From CBDCVN01 sp965223045 (GTDB lineage: Bacteria > Deinococcota > Deinococci > Deinococcales > Trueperaceae): a stretch of 64,000 nt of DNA. Shown one piece after another: positions 52,395 through 61,473 of this stretch. Below the pieces are notes generated by a model. That model ran no database searches, was not told the DNA's origin, and worked only from the letters and a program-made list of their open reading frames with translations. The stretch's first letter is position 1, and each line of letters begins with the position of its first letter. The DNA lies in assembly GCA_965223045.1 (NCBI GenBank), contig CBDCVN010000013.1, positions 1,550,001-1,614,000 on the forward strand. Reading direction: 5' to 3'. Both the position numbers and the translations under genes were made by a program.

Positions 52395-53606
52395 TCATGC
52401 AGGTCTGACTTCAGGTATTGGGAAACTGCTCTGATTTCTCATTATGTATTCTTGAGTAGATTGTGCTAGTTTAAGCATATCCTCAGAAATAGCACCCCAA
52501 CTGTGATGTGTCTCAACAGTTTGCCTAGCTACCTGACCTAAACGCTTTCCAAACATAGGATTTTTGATGACTTCTTCAAGGGCATTAGTGAGACCCTTTA
52601 AATTTCCAGCTTTATAAAGTAAGCCGTTCTCTTGATGCTTGATAATTTTAGATATTTGACCAATACTACTAGCAACAACAGGTAAGCCAGCTGCCATATA
52701 CTCGTAAATCTTTAGAGGTGAAAAGTAAAACTCTTTTAGTGCTGGGTAAGGTGCCACTGCTACATCTATGCTAGTTAGTAAACTTGGTATTTCAATAGGC
52801 TGAACTGCTCCAGTAAACGTCACAGAATCCTGTAAAGAAAATGCATCAGTGGTATCTTCCAGAAATGTTTTTTCAGGACCTTCACCTACTATTAGCAACC
52901 TAGTATTAGGGTACTTTTGATGTAACTGCCTAAAAGCAGTAATTAAAATGTCAACACCATGCCAAGGCTTAAGCGTCCCAACGAAACCTATTGTAAATGT
53001 TTCAGAGTTTTTAGGAAATGTAGGGGGAATTGAAGGGGAAAAACGTTCTATATTCACACCATTTGACACTATATGAATGTGCTCTTTAGTATTGCAATAA
53101 TTGCCCACGTAATTTGCTACTCCGTCAGACACAGCAATTACGGCAGTTGCTGTGTTGAAAACCTGTTTGGCTACTTTCTCAGCAGCTTCTGGATTATGGA
53201 GGGTTCTGTATTTTAGTTGCTCTTCTATTAAGGGGGCATTAACTTCTAGTAGTGAGGGTATATTTTGAGTCTGGGCAGTTTCTATGCCAGCATGGCTAAA
53301 CAGAGAGTAGCGTTCGTAAATAAGATTAAAAGGTTTTGCTTGCTCGAGTTTCTTGCCTAACACATCATTTAGATCAATGGCTGTTTGTTCTCGCTCCACT
53401 GAATTGTCCTTAGATGAATTGAGAAGCTGCCTAACAGGTAAATCATGCAAATCACTAGGAGGATCGCCACCTAAGCTTGTGGTGAAAAGCTCAACCTGAG
53501 CACCTTGTTTTCTAAAGGCACGAATTACTTCTTGAACATGAATAGAGCAACCCTTTTGACCAAAGACGGGTACACCAAAATCCATAGAAATGTAGGCAAT
53601 ACGCAT
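52395..53606 (-). CDS. Glycosyltransferase family 4
   Basis: 403 aa. GT-B fold with GQKGCSIHVQEV near the N-terminus, VIAVSDGVANYV, the nucleotide-sugar site FVGTLKPWHGVD, and the EX7E-like EYMAAGLPVVAS region (PLKIYEYMAAG). It uses a nucleotide-sugar donor to extend a glycan. The start overlaps the previous stop by one base, so translation is coupled. Confidence 0.9.
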   Translation of the reverse strand: MRIAYISMDFGVPVFGQKGCSIHVQEVIRAFRKQGAQVELFTTSLGGDPPSDLHDLPVRQLLNSSKDNSVEREQTAIDLNDVLGKKLEQAKPFNLIYERYSLFSHAGIETAQTQNIPSLLEVNAPLIEEQLKYRTLHNPEAAEKVAKQVFNTATAVIAVSDGVANYVGNYCNTKEHIHIVSNGVNIERFSPSIPPTFPKNSETFTIGFVGTLKPWHGVDILITAFRQLHQKYPNTRLLIVGEGPEKTFLEDTTDAFSLQDSVTFTGAVQPIEIPSLLTSIDVAVAPYPALKEFYFSPLKIYEYMAAGLPVVASSIGQISKIIKHQENGLLYKAGNLKGLTNALEEVIKNPMFGKRLGQVARQTVETHHSWGAISEDMLKLAQSTQEYIMRNQSSFPIPEVRPA

Positions 53607-54820
53607 TAAGCAAAGACCTTTTCTGGTACCTTAGTAGAGGCAAAAACTTCCCGAAGCTGTGAGGCATTTTTCTTAACATCAAACTCTTTTTCGATAAGAG
53701 TACGTGCTTGGGTTGCTAACCTTACTCGCAATGCTGCATCATCCAATAAAACTCCTAAAGCTTCTGCTAAAGCCTGAGGATTATGTTGAGATACTTGTAA
53801 GCCAGTTTTACCATGCTGCACTACCTCTGCAATACCTGTAACATCTGTTGAAACACAAGGAGTGCCCAGTGCCATTGCTTCTAATAGAACTGTTGGTAAA
53901 CCATCACGGTTACCATCTTGGCCTATAACGCAGGGGGCTGCAAAAACACAAGCCTCCTGTACCTTAGCTATAATTTCGTGTTGGGGTTTTGGCCCTAGCA
54001 TTTCCACAAGATTGTTTAAACCAAGAGACTCGATCTGACTTTTTAATTCCTGCTCAAGTTCACCAGTTCCAATAATCTCGCACTGAAAGTCTATGCCACT
54101 TTTGGCAAGTATAGCACAAGCACTTATAAGGTCAGCAAAACCTTTCTTTTCAACTAAACGACCCACAGCAATTATATGGGGTGGGCGATTTGTTGGGGCT
54201 TTGAAGGAAAAAAGCTCTAAATCTAAACCATTATAAATTAGCCTTAAGTTGATTTCTGGGAAACATTCTTTTAGGTAATTTACATTGTAATTGCTGATTG
54301 TTACTACTGTAGCAGCATTATTGAATTTGATGGCTAAATCATTTGGCTGGGCACTTTCATGAAAAATATCTTTGGCATGGGCAGTAATTGTGTAAGGTAC
54401 TTCAGAAAAATGGGCTGCTAATCTTGCTACTGTTGCAGCAGAAGTGGCAAAGTGAGCGTGCAAATGGGTTATATTACGGCGTTTAACTTCACCAGCTAAC
54501 ATAGTAGCTTGCCATACTTCTTTGACTTCCTCATTTTTAGCTACCTCGAGCTTAGACCATAAACAGGGTACTTCTGCACTTAGTTCTTGTAAGGAGGCCC
54601 ATAGAGCAGATATTTTCTCGCTTTTTGGAGTTAGATAAGTTACAGGCGCACGCACACGGGAAATTATATTTTGAAAGTGTGTGTCTGCTGGAGGATTTAG
54701 AGCAAATATATCTAAATTAAGCCTTGCTGCCTCATGTGCTAGGATTTCATTTACGATAAAAGTTTCCGAGTAGCGTGGGTAGCGTTTAACCACATAGCCT
54801 ATGCGCTCAGGCAAGTGCAT
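53606..54820 (-). CDS. Glycosyltransferase family 4
   Basis: 404 aa. GT-B fold with HLHAHFATSAATVAR, TAHAKDIFHE, the donor-site VGRLVEKKGFADLI, and the DGLPTVLLEAMALGTPCVST region. It resembles colanic-acid/exopolysaccharide transferases. It overlaps the upstream gene by 14 bases and the downstream glycosyltransferase by one base. Confidence 0.9.
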   Translation of the reverse strand: MHLPERIGYVVKRYPRYSETFIVNEILAHEAARLNLDIFALNPPADTHFQNIISRVRAPVTYLTPKSEKISALWASLQELSAEVPCLWSKLEVAKNEEVKEVWQATMLAGEVKRRNITHLHAHFATSAATVARLAAHFSEVPYTITAHAKDIFHESAQPNDLAIKFNNAATVVTISNYNVNYLKECFPEINLRLIYNGLDLELFSFKAPTNRPPHIIAVGRLVEKKGFADLISACAILAKSGIDFQCEIIGTGELEQELKSQIESLGLNNLVEMLGPKPQHEIIAKVQEACVFAAPCVIGQDGNRDGLPTVLLEAMALGTPCVSTDVTGIAEVVQHGKTGLQVSQHNPQALAEALGVLLDDAALRVRLATQARTLIEKEFDVKKNASQLREVFASTKVPEKVFA

Positions 54821-56099
54821 GTTGGGATTCCTCCTTTACCAAGTTAAACATTGCCTTTACTTCCCAACAAAGTTGTTCTTGACCGTTAAAACTGATTTGT
54901 GTGTGAATATTGTTAGGTGTTTTGACTTCCTTGTTTAACCAATCTGCTAAACGTAAAGGGGAAAGATCATTAGGATGAAGTAGCTCGAGCACTCCTAAGT
55001 TCTGCAATCTCTCAGCACGTACAAGTTGCTCTAGCCGTGGTTTTACCCTAGGCACAACTAAAAGAGGCTTTTCAAAGGAAAGAGCTTCCATAACTGTGTT
55101 GTAACCACCCATTGAAATGACACGCTTTGCTCGCTTAAGTAAGTGAGTGGGTTCTGATAGGAACTCGAGTACTTGTATATCTGAACGCTTATTAGCCAGT
55201 ATTTGTATGCTCTTCTTGAAATCAGCAGGCATGAAGGGACCAGTAATGAGTATTCCTACCCAACCATCGGGTAAGGGGGTTTTCATAAAAGCTGCTGCCA
55301 GTTCAGCACCATCTTGTCCCCCACCGACTTGACAAAGCACTATAGGTGAATTAGGTATGGATACTTCTTTATTAAACTCCTTACTAGAAGAGTGCCCAAG
55401 ACGTGCTCTTTGATCAAAGTAACCTAAGTAGCTTATCTTTTTAGCTATATTTTCAGAAAGCTCATACGAACTTTCAAGGTCAAATACCTGTTTATCTCCG
55501 TAAATCCAAATTGCATCATAAAAACGCTCAATTGCCTCATTGTTTTCCTGTTTCTGCCACTGTTTCTTAGTTTTCTCAGGGGAGTCTAGAATATCTCTTA
55601 GACCAAGAACACAACGAGTGCGACCTCGTTTCCTTAGTTTTTTTAGTGCTCGTTTAAGTTCTCCATTAGTACCTTTGGGAACGTTATCAACTATTAGTAA
55701 ATCTGGTTTAAAAACTTTGAGTGTAGCCCAAATGGTTTGGCCGCGTAGCTTAGCAAAATCTTCACTTGTCATATCTAAAGCTCGTGCAGCATAGCAACCT
55801 TCAGTATCTTTATGCCAAGAGGGCAATGTTAAATAGTCGACTCGAGGAGGTTTGGCAAAGTGAGTAGACTCTACAGCCCCTGTAATTAACAATAGATCAG
55901 CAGATATACCTGCTTTGGCAAGGGTCTGGGCAATAAGTAAGTTGCGGCGGGTGTGTCCTAAACCCATAGTATCATGCGAGTAAAGAGCAATTCGCAGGTG
56001 TCTTTGCTGATTTGCTAAAAGTATCTCATTTGCCAGCAAACCTGCTGGTAGTGGTCCTTGTGAATGTCCAGCGGAATGTGTCAAAGTAATTGCTTCCAT
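54807..56099 (-). CDS. MurG/GT28-like glycosyltransferase
   Basis: 430 aa, first gene of the operon. A short polar N-terminus is followed by LYSHDTMGLGHTRRNLLIAQ, the glycine-rich start typical of MurG-like GT-B enzymes, and a C-terminal donor site with RVISMGGYNTVMEALSFEKPLLVVPR. Donor and acceptor are unknown. The next gene overlaps by 14 bases. A decayed ugd fragment lies 64 bases upstream. Confidence 0.8.
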   Translation of the reverse strand: MEAITLTHSAGHSQGPLPAGLLANEILLANQQRHLRIALYSHDTMGLGHTRRNLLIAQTLAKAGISADLLLITGAVESTHFAKPPRVDYLTLPSWHKDTEGCYAARALDMTSEDFAKLRGQTIWATLKVFKPDLLIVDNVPKGTNGELKRALKKLRKRGRTRCVLGLRDILDSPEKTKKQWQKQENNEAIERFYDAIWIYGDKQVFDLESSYELSENIAKKISYLGYFDQRARLGHSSSKEFNKEVSIPNSPIVLCQVGGGQDGAELAAAFMKTPLPDGWVGILITGPFMPADFKKSIQILANKRSDIQVLEFLSEPTHLLKRAKRVISMGGYNTVMEALSFEKPLLVVPRVKPRLEQLVRAERLQNLGVLELLHPNDLSPLRLADWLNKEVKTPNNIHTQISFNGQEQLCWEVKAMFNLVKEESQHALA

Positions 56100-56162
56100 A
56101 TCATTTTCCTGTCAGAGAATTGTCAGCTTAATGTGTTTATAATGCTCCCCTAAACCTCATTA

Positions 56163-56243
56163 CTAGTCAATGTCAACAAACACCACATTGTACTCTACAT
56201 ATACTAGTGTCACACCTGCGTTCAAACCTAGATAGTCACACAT
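56163..56243 (-). pseudogene. Remnant of a second ugd gene
   Basis: A 26-codon leftward frame (MCDYLGLNAGVTLVYVEYN, then VVFVDID and a stop) aligns with residues 8-33 of the intact Ugd (GYVGLSTGVALAYVGHN, VAFVDVD). Nothing else of the gene is left. It shows that a second ugd copy once stood upstream of the glycosyltransferase operon, or that the operon end recombined here. Confidence 0.75.
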
Positions 56244-56253
56244 AAAGTCTAGT

Positions 56254-56784
56254 TTAGAAATTAACTGCTGAATAAGTGAATTCTTGACCTTCAAAAAGTA
56301 CTTCATATTGATCTTTCCAATCACTGTGAAACGCTAGAGTTGTTTCTTCTGGTGGATTTACTACAAAAGTGACCGTGTAACTGTCACTCACTTCACCCGG
56401 CAACTTAATGTTTTTGGAATAGTGTTGATTGTCAATTAAGTTCACAATAGGCATAAGATCCACATTGAGCGTCTCTCCACTAGATTCATTAGTGATGGTA
56501 GCGGTTATATTGAGGTAAGCAACAAAGCCTCCTCGGGGTGTACCTTCTGGAACAGAGGTTATTTCATCTTCAGCCCAATTAGCTCGAGCTTCAATATGGG
56601 TATCTGCTTCATCAGCAGCAAGGTCTACACCTTCTGGGTAAATAGTATCTGTTTCAGCAGCTTCAAATATAAAGGTAATGCCTGGTTCAATGGTTTCTAC
56701 ACCAATCTCTAACTCTTCTGCAAAACCTGCATTAATAAGTGTAACTACGAACAAAACACTAACTAATATAAGATGGACTTTCAT
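56254..56784 (-). CDS. Exported protein, unknown function
   Basis: 176 aa with a signal peptide ending NAGFAEE. The mature protein is acidic with an Ig-like beta pattern (GGFVAYLNITATITNES, DSYTVTFVVNPPEET) and no Cys. It may be an extracytoplasmic beta-sandwich that binds a partner. AAAGGAAG precedes the ATG. Two AGGACTTTAGTCCT-type palindromes lie 170-215 bases upstream. Confidence 0.65.
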   Translation of the reverse strand: MKVHLILVSVLFVVTLINAGFAEELEIGVETIEPGITFIFEAAETDTIYPEGVDLAADEADTHIEARANWAEDEITSVPEGTPRGGFVAYLNITATITNESSGETLNVDLMPIVNLIDNQHYSKNIKLPGEVSDSYTVTFVVNPPEETTLAFHSDWKDQYEVLFEGQEFTYSAVNF

Positions 56785-56952
56785 TTCTAACTTCCTTTCA
56801 TAAATAGATTTACTTAGCGTTATAAGAACACTTCTTTTAACCTACAGGACAGTATTACTGGAACATGTTAATATGGCGTTAACGCCTAGTCGCAACTAAG
56901 TCCACATCGAGGAAAACAGCTTGGGTACGTCCAAAGGTCAGAAAGAAAGAGT

Positions 56953-56966
56953 AGGACTTTAGTCCT
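56953..56966. promoter_or_regulatory. Candidate operator 1
   Basis: AGGACTTTAGTCCT is a perfect palindrome except for the central two bases. It shares RGACKTTAGTCY with two further sites near the cupredoxin and kinase genes. Confidence 0.5.
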
Positions 56967-56985
56967 GTTAAATATTTGAATAGTC

Positions 56986-56997
56986 AGACTTTAGTCT
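56986..56997. promoter_or_regulatory. Candidate operator 2
   Basis: AGACTTTAGTCT, a palindrome 33 bases after operator 1 (about three helical turns), so a dimer or tetramer on the same face is possible. Confidence 0.5.
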
Positions 56998-57034
56998 AAG
57001 GGATGCCTGAAAATTAGATATACTGTTTACCAGC

Positions 57035-57484
57035 TTACTTTATTAAAATTTTACCTACCATACCTGCTTCAGCATGACCAGCAATCGTACACTTTAAATC
57101 TGTAAACTCACCTGTTTGAATCGGCACAAACCACCATTCAGCTGTACCTTTAGGATAAACCTCAATCTCTCTAGTAGGACCTTTGATTTCAGCAATTGTT
57201 TGTCCCTCATTTCCTAAAACCTGCACTTTTCGTGTAAAAACTGCCCTAGATAACCCTTCTGAAGAAAAATAGTGCTTTCGTTCACTAGGGTTTACAAGAA
57301 TTAATTTATAAAGTTTGCCTGTCTCTAATTCTAAGTTATTAGGAAAGAAACTAAGGTGATTTTCCTCGTTGCCTAATTGAACAGTTAGCTCAATAGGGTC
57401 TTGTTTTGTTAAATCTCCTTCACTTTGTCCGAAGGACAAGAGCGCAATTAAAATTGTCATCACTAAAATTAATAACTTGTTCAT
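57035..57484 (-). CDS. Exported cupredoxin-like protein
   Basis: 149 aa with a signal peptide ending LLSFGQS. The blue-copper ligands are likely His in SERKHYFS, and Cys, His and Met in LKCTIAGHAEAGMVG, the classic order of plastocyanin-like domains. It should carry one type 1 copper and shuttle electrons in the periplasm. It is divergent from the two-component genes, with a candidate operator between them. Confidence 0.85.
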   Translation of the reverse strand: MNKLLILVMTILIALLSFGQSEGDLTKQDPIELTVQLGNEENHLSFFPNNLELETGKLYKLILVNPSERKHYFSSEGLSRAVFTRKVQVLGNEGQTIAEIKGPTREIEVYPKGTAEWWFVPIQTGEFTDLKCTIAGHAEAGMVGKILIK

Positions 57485-57630
57485 AAAAAATTCCTTGTCA
57501 GAAGCGCTAGATAAATCTAGTACTGTAAGTAGGGTGAACGCCTACTTTCCATAAGCTTACTTTGGACAAAACGTTTTTAGTAATGGGAGAAGGTCGGAAG
57601 CAAGTTTAAAACCTAGGATCTATTTCGATT

Positions 57631-57642
57631 AGACGTTAGTCC
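57631..57642. promoter_or_regulatory. Candidate operator 3
   Basis: AGACGTTAGTCC matches the same RGACKTTAGTCY pattern. It lies between the divergent cupredoxin and sensor-kinase genes, 38 bases before the kinase start. Confidence 0.45.
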
Positions 57643-57680
57643 AAGTGACATTTATCTTGCTAAGGTGCATAATATAGTTT

Positions 57681-59093
57681 GTGAGACCTAAGATAAGGAT
57701 GTTACTTAGTAGTTACTGGGAACATCTCAATTTGGCACAGAAATTCAATTTGGTTAGCCTCATGATATTCGTCATTAGTATGCTGGGCATTGGTTGGTGG
57801 GTCGGTGAACAGATCAAAACTGGTGTTATTCACCGTACATCTGCTGCAACAGCACTATATGTTGAGAACTTTATTGTAATGCAACTGCAAGAACTAAGTA
57901 AAAACTCTTGGTTGTCATCAGAAAGTATAGAAGAACTTCAAAAACTTCTTTCAACAACTCCATTAGGCGATGAAATTGTTGATATAAAAATTTGGGGTCC
58001 GGGTGGGCGTGTAGTTTATGGTTCTGAAGCAGGAGCTATTTTTCCTGTTAAAGAAGCACAAGAGCGAGCTTGGCAAGGTGAGGTGACTTCTCATATCAGT
58101 AACCTTAAAGATCCAGAAAATGCGGAGCAGCGTAAACAGTGGACACGCCTTATAGAGACCTATACGCCCATGCGCATCGAGGGTACAGACCGTGTCATTG
58201 CTGTAGCAGAATTTTATCAAACTGTAGATGGGCTCGAGCAACAAATCTCCTCGGCACAAAGATGGAGTTGGTTAGTTGTAGGTGCTGCTATGCTTACTAC
58301 ATATTTTTTACTTGCTGGCATAGTAAGGCATGGTAATGAAACCATAGAACGCCAGCGACAAGAATTAGAAAACAAAGTTGACAATCTAAATACCTTATTA
58401 ATAAAAAACCAAGAGTTGCATGAAAGGGTTCGCCGAGCTACAAATCGAGCTACTACTCTCAATGAATCTTTCTTAAAGCGAATTAGTGCTGAGTTGCATG
58501 ATGGTCCAGCACAAGATTTAAGTTTGTCAATGTTGCGTTTGGGTAATATGAGTAACAAGCTCCCACAAGAAAATAGTCAGGAGCAATTTGAAGCAGAAGT
58601 AGCTGTGATTCAGGATTCTCTAAATAATGCTCTTAAGGATATGCGTGTTATTGCTACTGGCTTACGCCTACCAGAGTTAGGTGGTTTAACCTTGGCTGAA
58701 GTTGTGGCACGGGTGGTACGCAATCATCAAAGAAAAACTGAAACTAATGTTGAGCTATGTACGAAAAACTTGCCACTTCACCCTCCTCTTGCTATTAAAA
58801 TAACTGTCTTTCGACTTATTCAAGAAGCTTTGATGAATGCCTACTTACATGCTGGGGGTATAAGTCAAAAAGTAGTTGCAATCTGTGACACTGGTGAAAT
58901 AACCCTTAAGATAATCGACAAAGGACAAGGTTTTGATGTAAGAAGTGTAATTTATAAGGAAGGACATCTAGGTATTTTAGGCATGCGTGAACGTGTGGAA
59001 AGCTTGGAAGGCAAGTTTGAAGTGTCAAGTAAGCATAAAGAAGGAACCGCAGTTACTGCTCAGTTGCCAATTAATTTAGAGTGCTATGGCTAA
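57681..59093 (+). CDS. NarX/DegS-type sensor histidine kinase
   Basis: 470 aa from a GTG; an ATG at 57699 is an alternative. A membrane span at about 21-40 and another near 195-215 enclose a periplasmic sensory region of about 150 residues, then a coiled coil. The HisKA_3 dimerisation motif contains the phosphoacceptor His in AELHDGPAQDL, and the HATPase domain has EALMNAYLHAG, DKGQGFDV and LGMRERVESLEG. A TAATAT/TATAGT box is just before the GTG. It overlaps the response-regulator gene by eight bases. Confidence 0.92.
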   Translation: MRPKIRMLLSSYWEHLNLAQKFNLVSLMIFVISMLGIGWWVGEQIKTGVIHRTSAATALYVENFIVMQLQELSKNSWLSSESIEELQKLLSTTPLGDEIVDIKIWGPGGRVVYGSEAGAIFPVKEAQERAWQGEVTSHISNLKDPENAEQRKQWTRLIETYTPMRIEGTDRVIAVAEFYQTVDGLEQQISSAQRWSWLVVGAAMLTTYFLLAGIVRHGNETIERQRQELENKVDNLNTLLIKNQELHERVRRATNRATTLNESFLKRISAELHDGPAQDLSLSMLRLGNMSNKLPQENSQEQFEAEVAVIQDSLNNALKDMRVIATGLRLPELGGLTLAEVVARVVRNHQRKTETNVELCTKNLPLHPPLAIKITVFRLIQEALMNAYLHAGGISQKVVAICDTGEITLKIIDKGQGFDVRSVIYKEGHLGILGMRERVESLEGKFEVSSKHKEGTAVTAQLPINLECYG

Positions 59094-59748
59094 TAACACT
59101 ATTCGTGTAGTGGTGGTTGATGACCACCCTCTTTTTCGTGAGGGTGTCGTAAATACTTTAGAAACTAATCTTGACTTTGAAGTTGTTGGGCAAGGGGATA
59201 GTGCAGAAGACGCTGTTAAATTAGCGAAAGAGTTTTTGCCTGATATTATCTTATTAGACATTACTATGCCTGGTGGTGGCATTAAAGCCACACAGACTGT
59301 TTCTACAATTTGTCCTGTAACAAAGGTAGTCATATTAACAGTCTCGGAAGATGATGATGATGTTATGACGGCGCTTAAATCAGGGGCTCGAGGTTACATT
59401 TTAAAAGGAGTTGGTGGAGCGCAACTACAAAGTATATTGAAAGATATTTACAATGGAGAGATTTTTATTACTCCAGAACTAGCTGCAGGAGTACTTCTTG
59501 ATTTGGCAACGCCCAAAGAGGATGTAGGTACAGATACTTTAAAGAAGGCAAATCCGCTTGAAGAACTCACTAAACGTGAAAGGCAAATTCTTGAATTAGT
59601 TGGAAAAGGACAAACTAATAAAAGTATTGGTAAACAACTAGGAATTACTGAAAAGACAGTTAAGCACTATATGAGCAATATTTTAGCAAAGCTGCATGTC
59701 CGTAACCGTGTGGAGGCAGCTTTGCTAGCACACAAATTAAGCAAATAA
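59086..59748 (+). CDS. NarL/LuxR-family response regulator
   Basis: 220 aa. The receiver domain has the acidic pair in VVVDDHPLF, the phosphorylated Asp in ILLDITMPGG and the Lys in YILKGVGG. The C-terminal LuxR helix-turn-helix reads LTKRERQILELVGKGQTNKS. It is the partner of the kinase. Candidate targets are the RGACKTTAGTCY sites upstream of the kinase, cupredoxin and exported-protein genes. Confidence 0.95.
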   Translation: MANNTIRVVVVDDHPLFREGVVNTLETNLDFEVVGQGDSAEDAVKLAKEFLPDIILLDITMPGGGIKATQTVSTICPVTKVVILTVSEDDDDVMTALKSGARGYILKGVGGAQLQSILKDIYNGEIFITPELAAGVLLDLATPKEDVGTDTLKKANPLEELTKRERQILELVGKGQTNKSIGKQLGITEKTVKHYMSNILAKLHVRNRVEAALLAHKLSK

Positions 59749-59804
59749 TTACTGTTTATCAGCACATGCGTGAGGCAGGATTTTAAGGTCGTATCTTATT
59801 CCTT

Positions 59805-59906
59805 ATGGCTAGAGACGAAGTAACAGATAGAATAAGAGGTCTAGACCTAGGTGGAGATGATTATCTAGTTAAGCCTTTTAGTATGCTCGAGCTAACCTGT
59901 GTTTAA
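59805..59906 (+). pseudogene. Fragment of an OmpR-type receiver domain
   Basis: The frame MARDEVTDRIRGLDLGGDDY, then LVKPFSMLEL and a stop, matches the second half of a receiver domain (usually TARDEVxDRIxGLDxGADDYLxKPF). Nothing before or after is preserved. It is a remnant of another response regulator. Confidence 0.75.
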
Positions 59907-60032
59907 ACTTCTTTGCTTCTTTAGCATCTTACATTTTGGTGCACTTTTAGGGTCAATATCAATATCCTCTGGCAAGTTATAAAGTGTTACCTTGGCCACA
60001 TTTTAAGCTTGTATTAACTTTATATTAACCAC
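59907..60032. other. Intergenic flank of the IS481-like element
   Basis: No gene is visible. This flank joins the sequence after 61473 once the IS is removed. Confidence 0.4.
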
Positions 60033-61469
60033 TGTTAAGTCTCACTAAGTCATGACCATATTAAGTCTCAAAAAGTCGTAACCTTTGCTGTTCTTGCCAA
60101 GTAAAAGGAAGAGAAGGCTGAAAAGGGATAGATTGAGTAAAAGCAAAAATGTTTCCAATGAGTGTGGGTGGATCAATACCTTGGATGGGTAACTGTTTAA
60201 TCAACTCACCTCTCTGATTGAGAAATGACAAAACTCTTTCTGGTAACTTGAAATTTATTTCGCACTGCTCACGTAAATGATTGTTCCCTAGGTAATAAAT
60301 CTGTCCTCCTAAGGAAATTGTGCCGTTTTGACCTATTCGCCTAAACCATTTTCCCTTTGCTAGATAAGCATCAACTTCGCTTAGGTCAAACATTTCATCT
60401 TCCCACTCAGGTCTATACCAGCGCCCTGAGTGAGCTGCCTCTGGAAAAGCTTGTAGCGGTGCTTGCCCTCCCAAAGAGTGACAAGGAAGCTCTTCATTAA
60501 GTATGTTGCGTCTATCTCGTAAAGCTTGATATAAAGCGTTCCAAGATGGATAGTGTCGATCAAGAACCTGATCAGCCCACAATTGATGCGATCTCTCTAC
60601 AATTGCTTGATCTGTAGGGCGACGAATACGACTAAATTGAAGTTCGATACCCATTGCTAACAACCACAGATGTAATCTTGTAGGAAAGGGTGATTTACTC
60701 CTAACATCAAAGAAAACACTGTCATGATCAACTTGAATACTTTCAGGTAACCCCCAGTCTAAAAATGCTAACCTCAAAGTGATTTGATAGTCCTCAGTAT
60801 TGGTGTGGCGAATTGCTTTCTCCTTACCTAGAAAGCAAGGATAACTTAGCAGGCGTGTACGGGAAACAACATCACTTACATCAACTAGGCTAACTACTCC
60901 TACACTTGGAACAAGCTCATGTCCCATTGCATCTACTTGCCAACATTCATGGGCATGGGTTAAGCGTGTGTGCTTAGTGGATGGTAATGCTACATGACGT
61001 TCATAGTTTTGGACCAATTGCTCTTCTTGTAAGAAGCGATTAATACTTGACCGACTAGGCAACAATTTACCTGCCCACTGGGGCATACGACCTAGCTCTA
61101 TACGCAACGTATCAGCACCCCAACGAGGATGTTGTAATCGTATTTGACGTAATTCTCCTACCATACGTGCAGGATAACTGCTTAGAGCTCCTTTTTGAGG
61201 ACGTCCCATCTTCCTTTCCAAACCTTGACGACCTTGTTCACGACCTCTTCTTACCCATTTTTTGACTGTAGATGGATGCCACCCTAATTCAAGAGCAATT
61301 TTGCTTATTGGTTCTCCATTGTCAGCTCGTTGTAGCATTTCTACTCTTTCTTCTAAGGAGGTGTAATCTGACATAATCCATATCATGCAGCTTTTTTACC
61401 TACTTGGAGTCTAAAAATAGTCACGACTTTATGAGACTTTAGGGGGTCACGACTTAGTGAGCTTTAACA
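60033..61469 (-). mobile_element. IS481-like insertion sequence with CCAC target duplication
   Basis: About 1437 bases. The left end TGTTAAGTCTCACTAAGTCA and the right end (reverse strand) TGTTAAAGCTCACTAAGTCG match at all but a few positions, and start with TGT as in IS481. CCAC flanks both sides (60029-60032 and 61470-61473). A second pair of related repeats (AAGTCTCAAAAAGTCGTAAC and AGTCACGACTTTATGAGACTT) lies inside each end. Confidence 0.85.
60061..61386 (-). CDS. IS481-like transposase (rve integrase core)
   Basis: 441 aa, uninterrupted. The N-terminal helix-turn-helix (ISKIALELGWHPSTVKKWV) is followed by an integrase core with Asp in CWQVDAMG, Asp in IQVDHDSVF and Glu in QAIVERSHQL, then a C-terminal beta domain. 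The ATG at 61386 lacks a ribosome site; an in-frame ATG at 61374 begins MSDYTSLEERV and is equally possible. Confidence 0.9.
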   Translation of the reverse strand: MIWIMSDYTSLEERVEMLQRADNGEPISKIALELGWHPSTVKKWVRRGREQGRQGLERKMGRPQKGALSSYPARMVGELRQIRLQHPRWGADTLRIELGRMPQWAGKLLPSRSSINRFLQEEQLVQNYERHVALPSTKHTRLTHAHECWQVDAMGHELVPSVGVVSLVDVSDVVSRTRLLSYPCFLGKEKAIRHTNTEDYQITLRLAFLDWGLPESIQVDHDSVFFDVRSKSPFPTRLHLWLLAMGIELQFSRIRRPTDQAIVERSHQLWADQVLDRHYPSWNALYQALRDRRNILNEELPCHSLGGQAPLQAFPEAAHSGRWYRPEWEDEMFDLSEVDAYLAKGKWFRRIGQNGTISLGGQIYYLGNNHLREQCEINFKLPERVLSFLNQRGELIKQLPIQGIDPPTLIGNIFAFTQSIPFQPSLPFTWQEQQRLRLFET

Positions 61470-61473
61470 CCAC

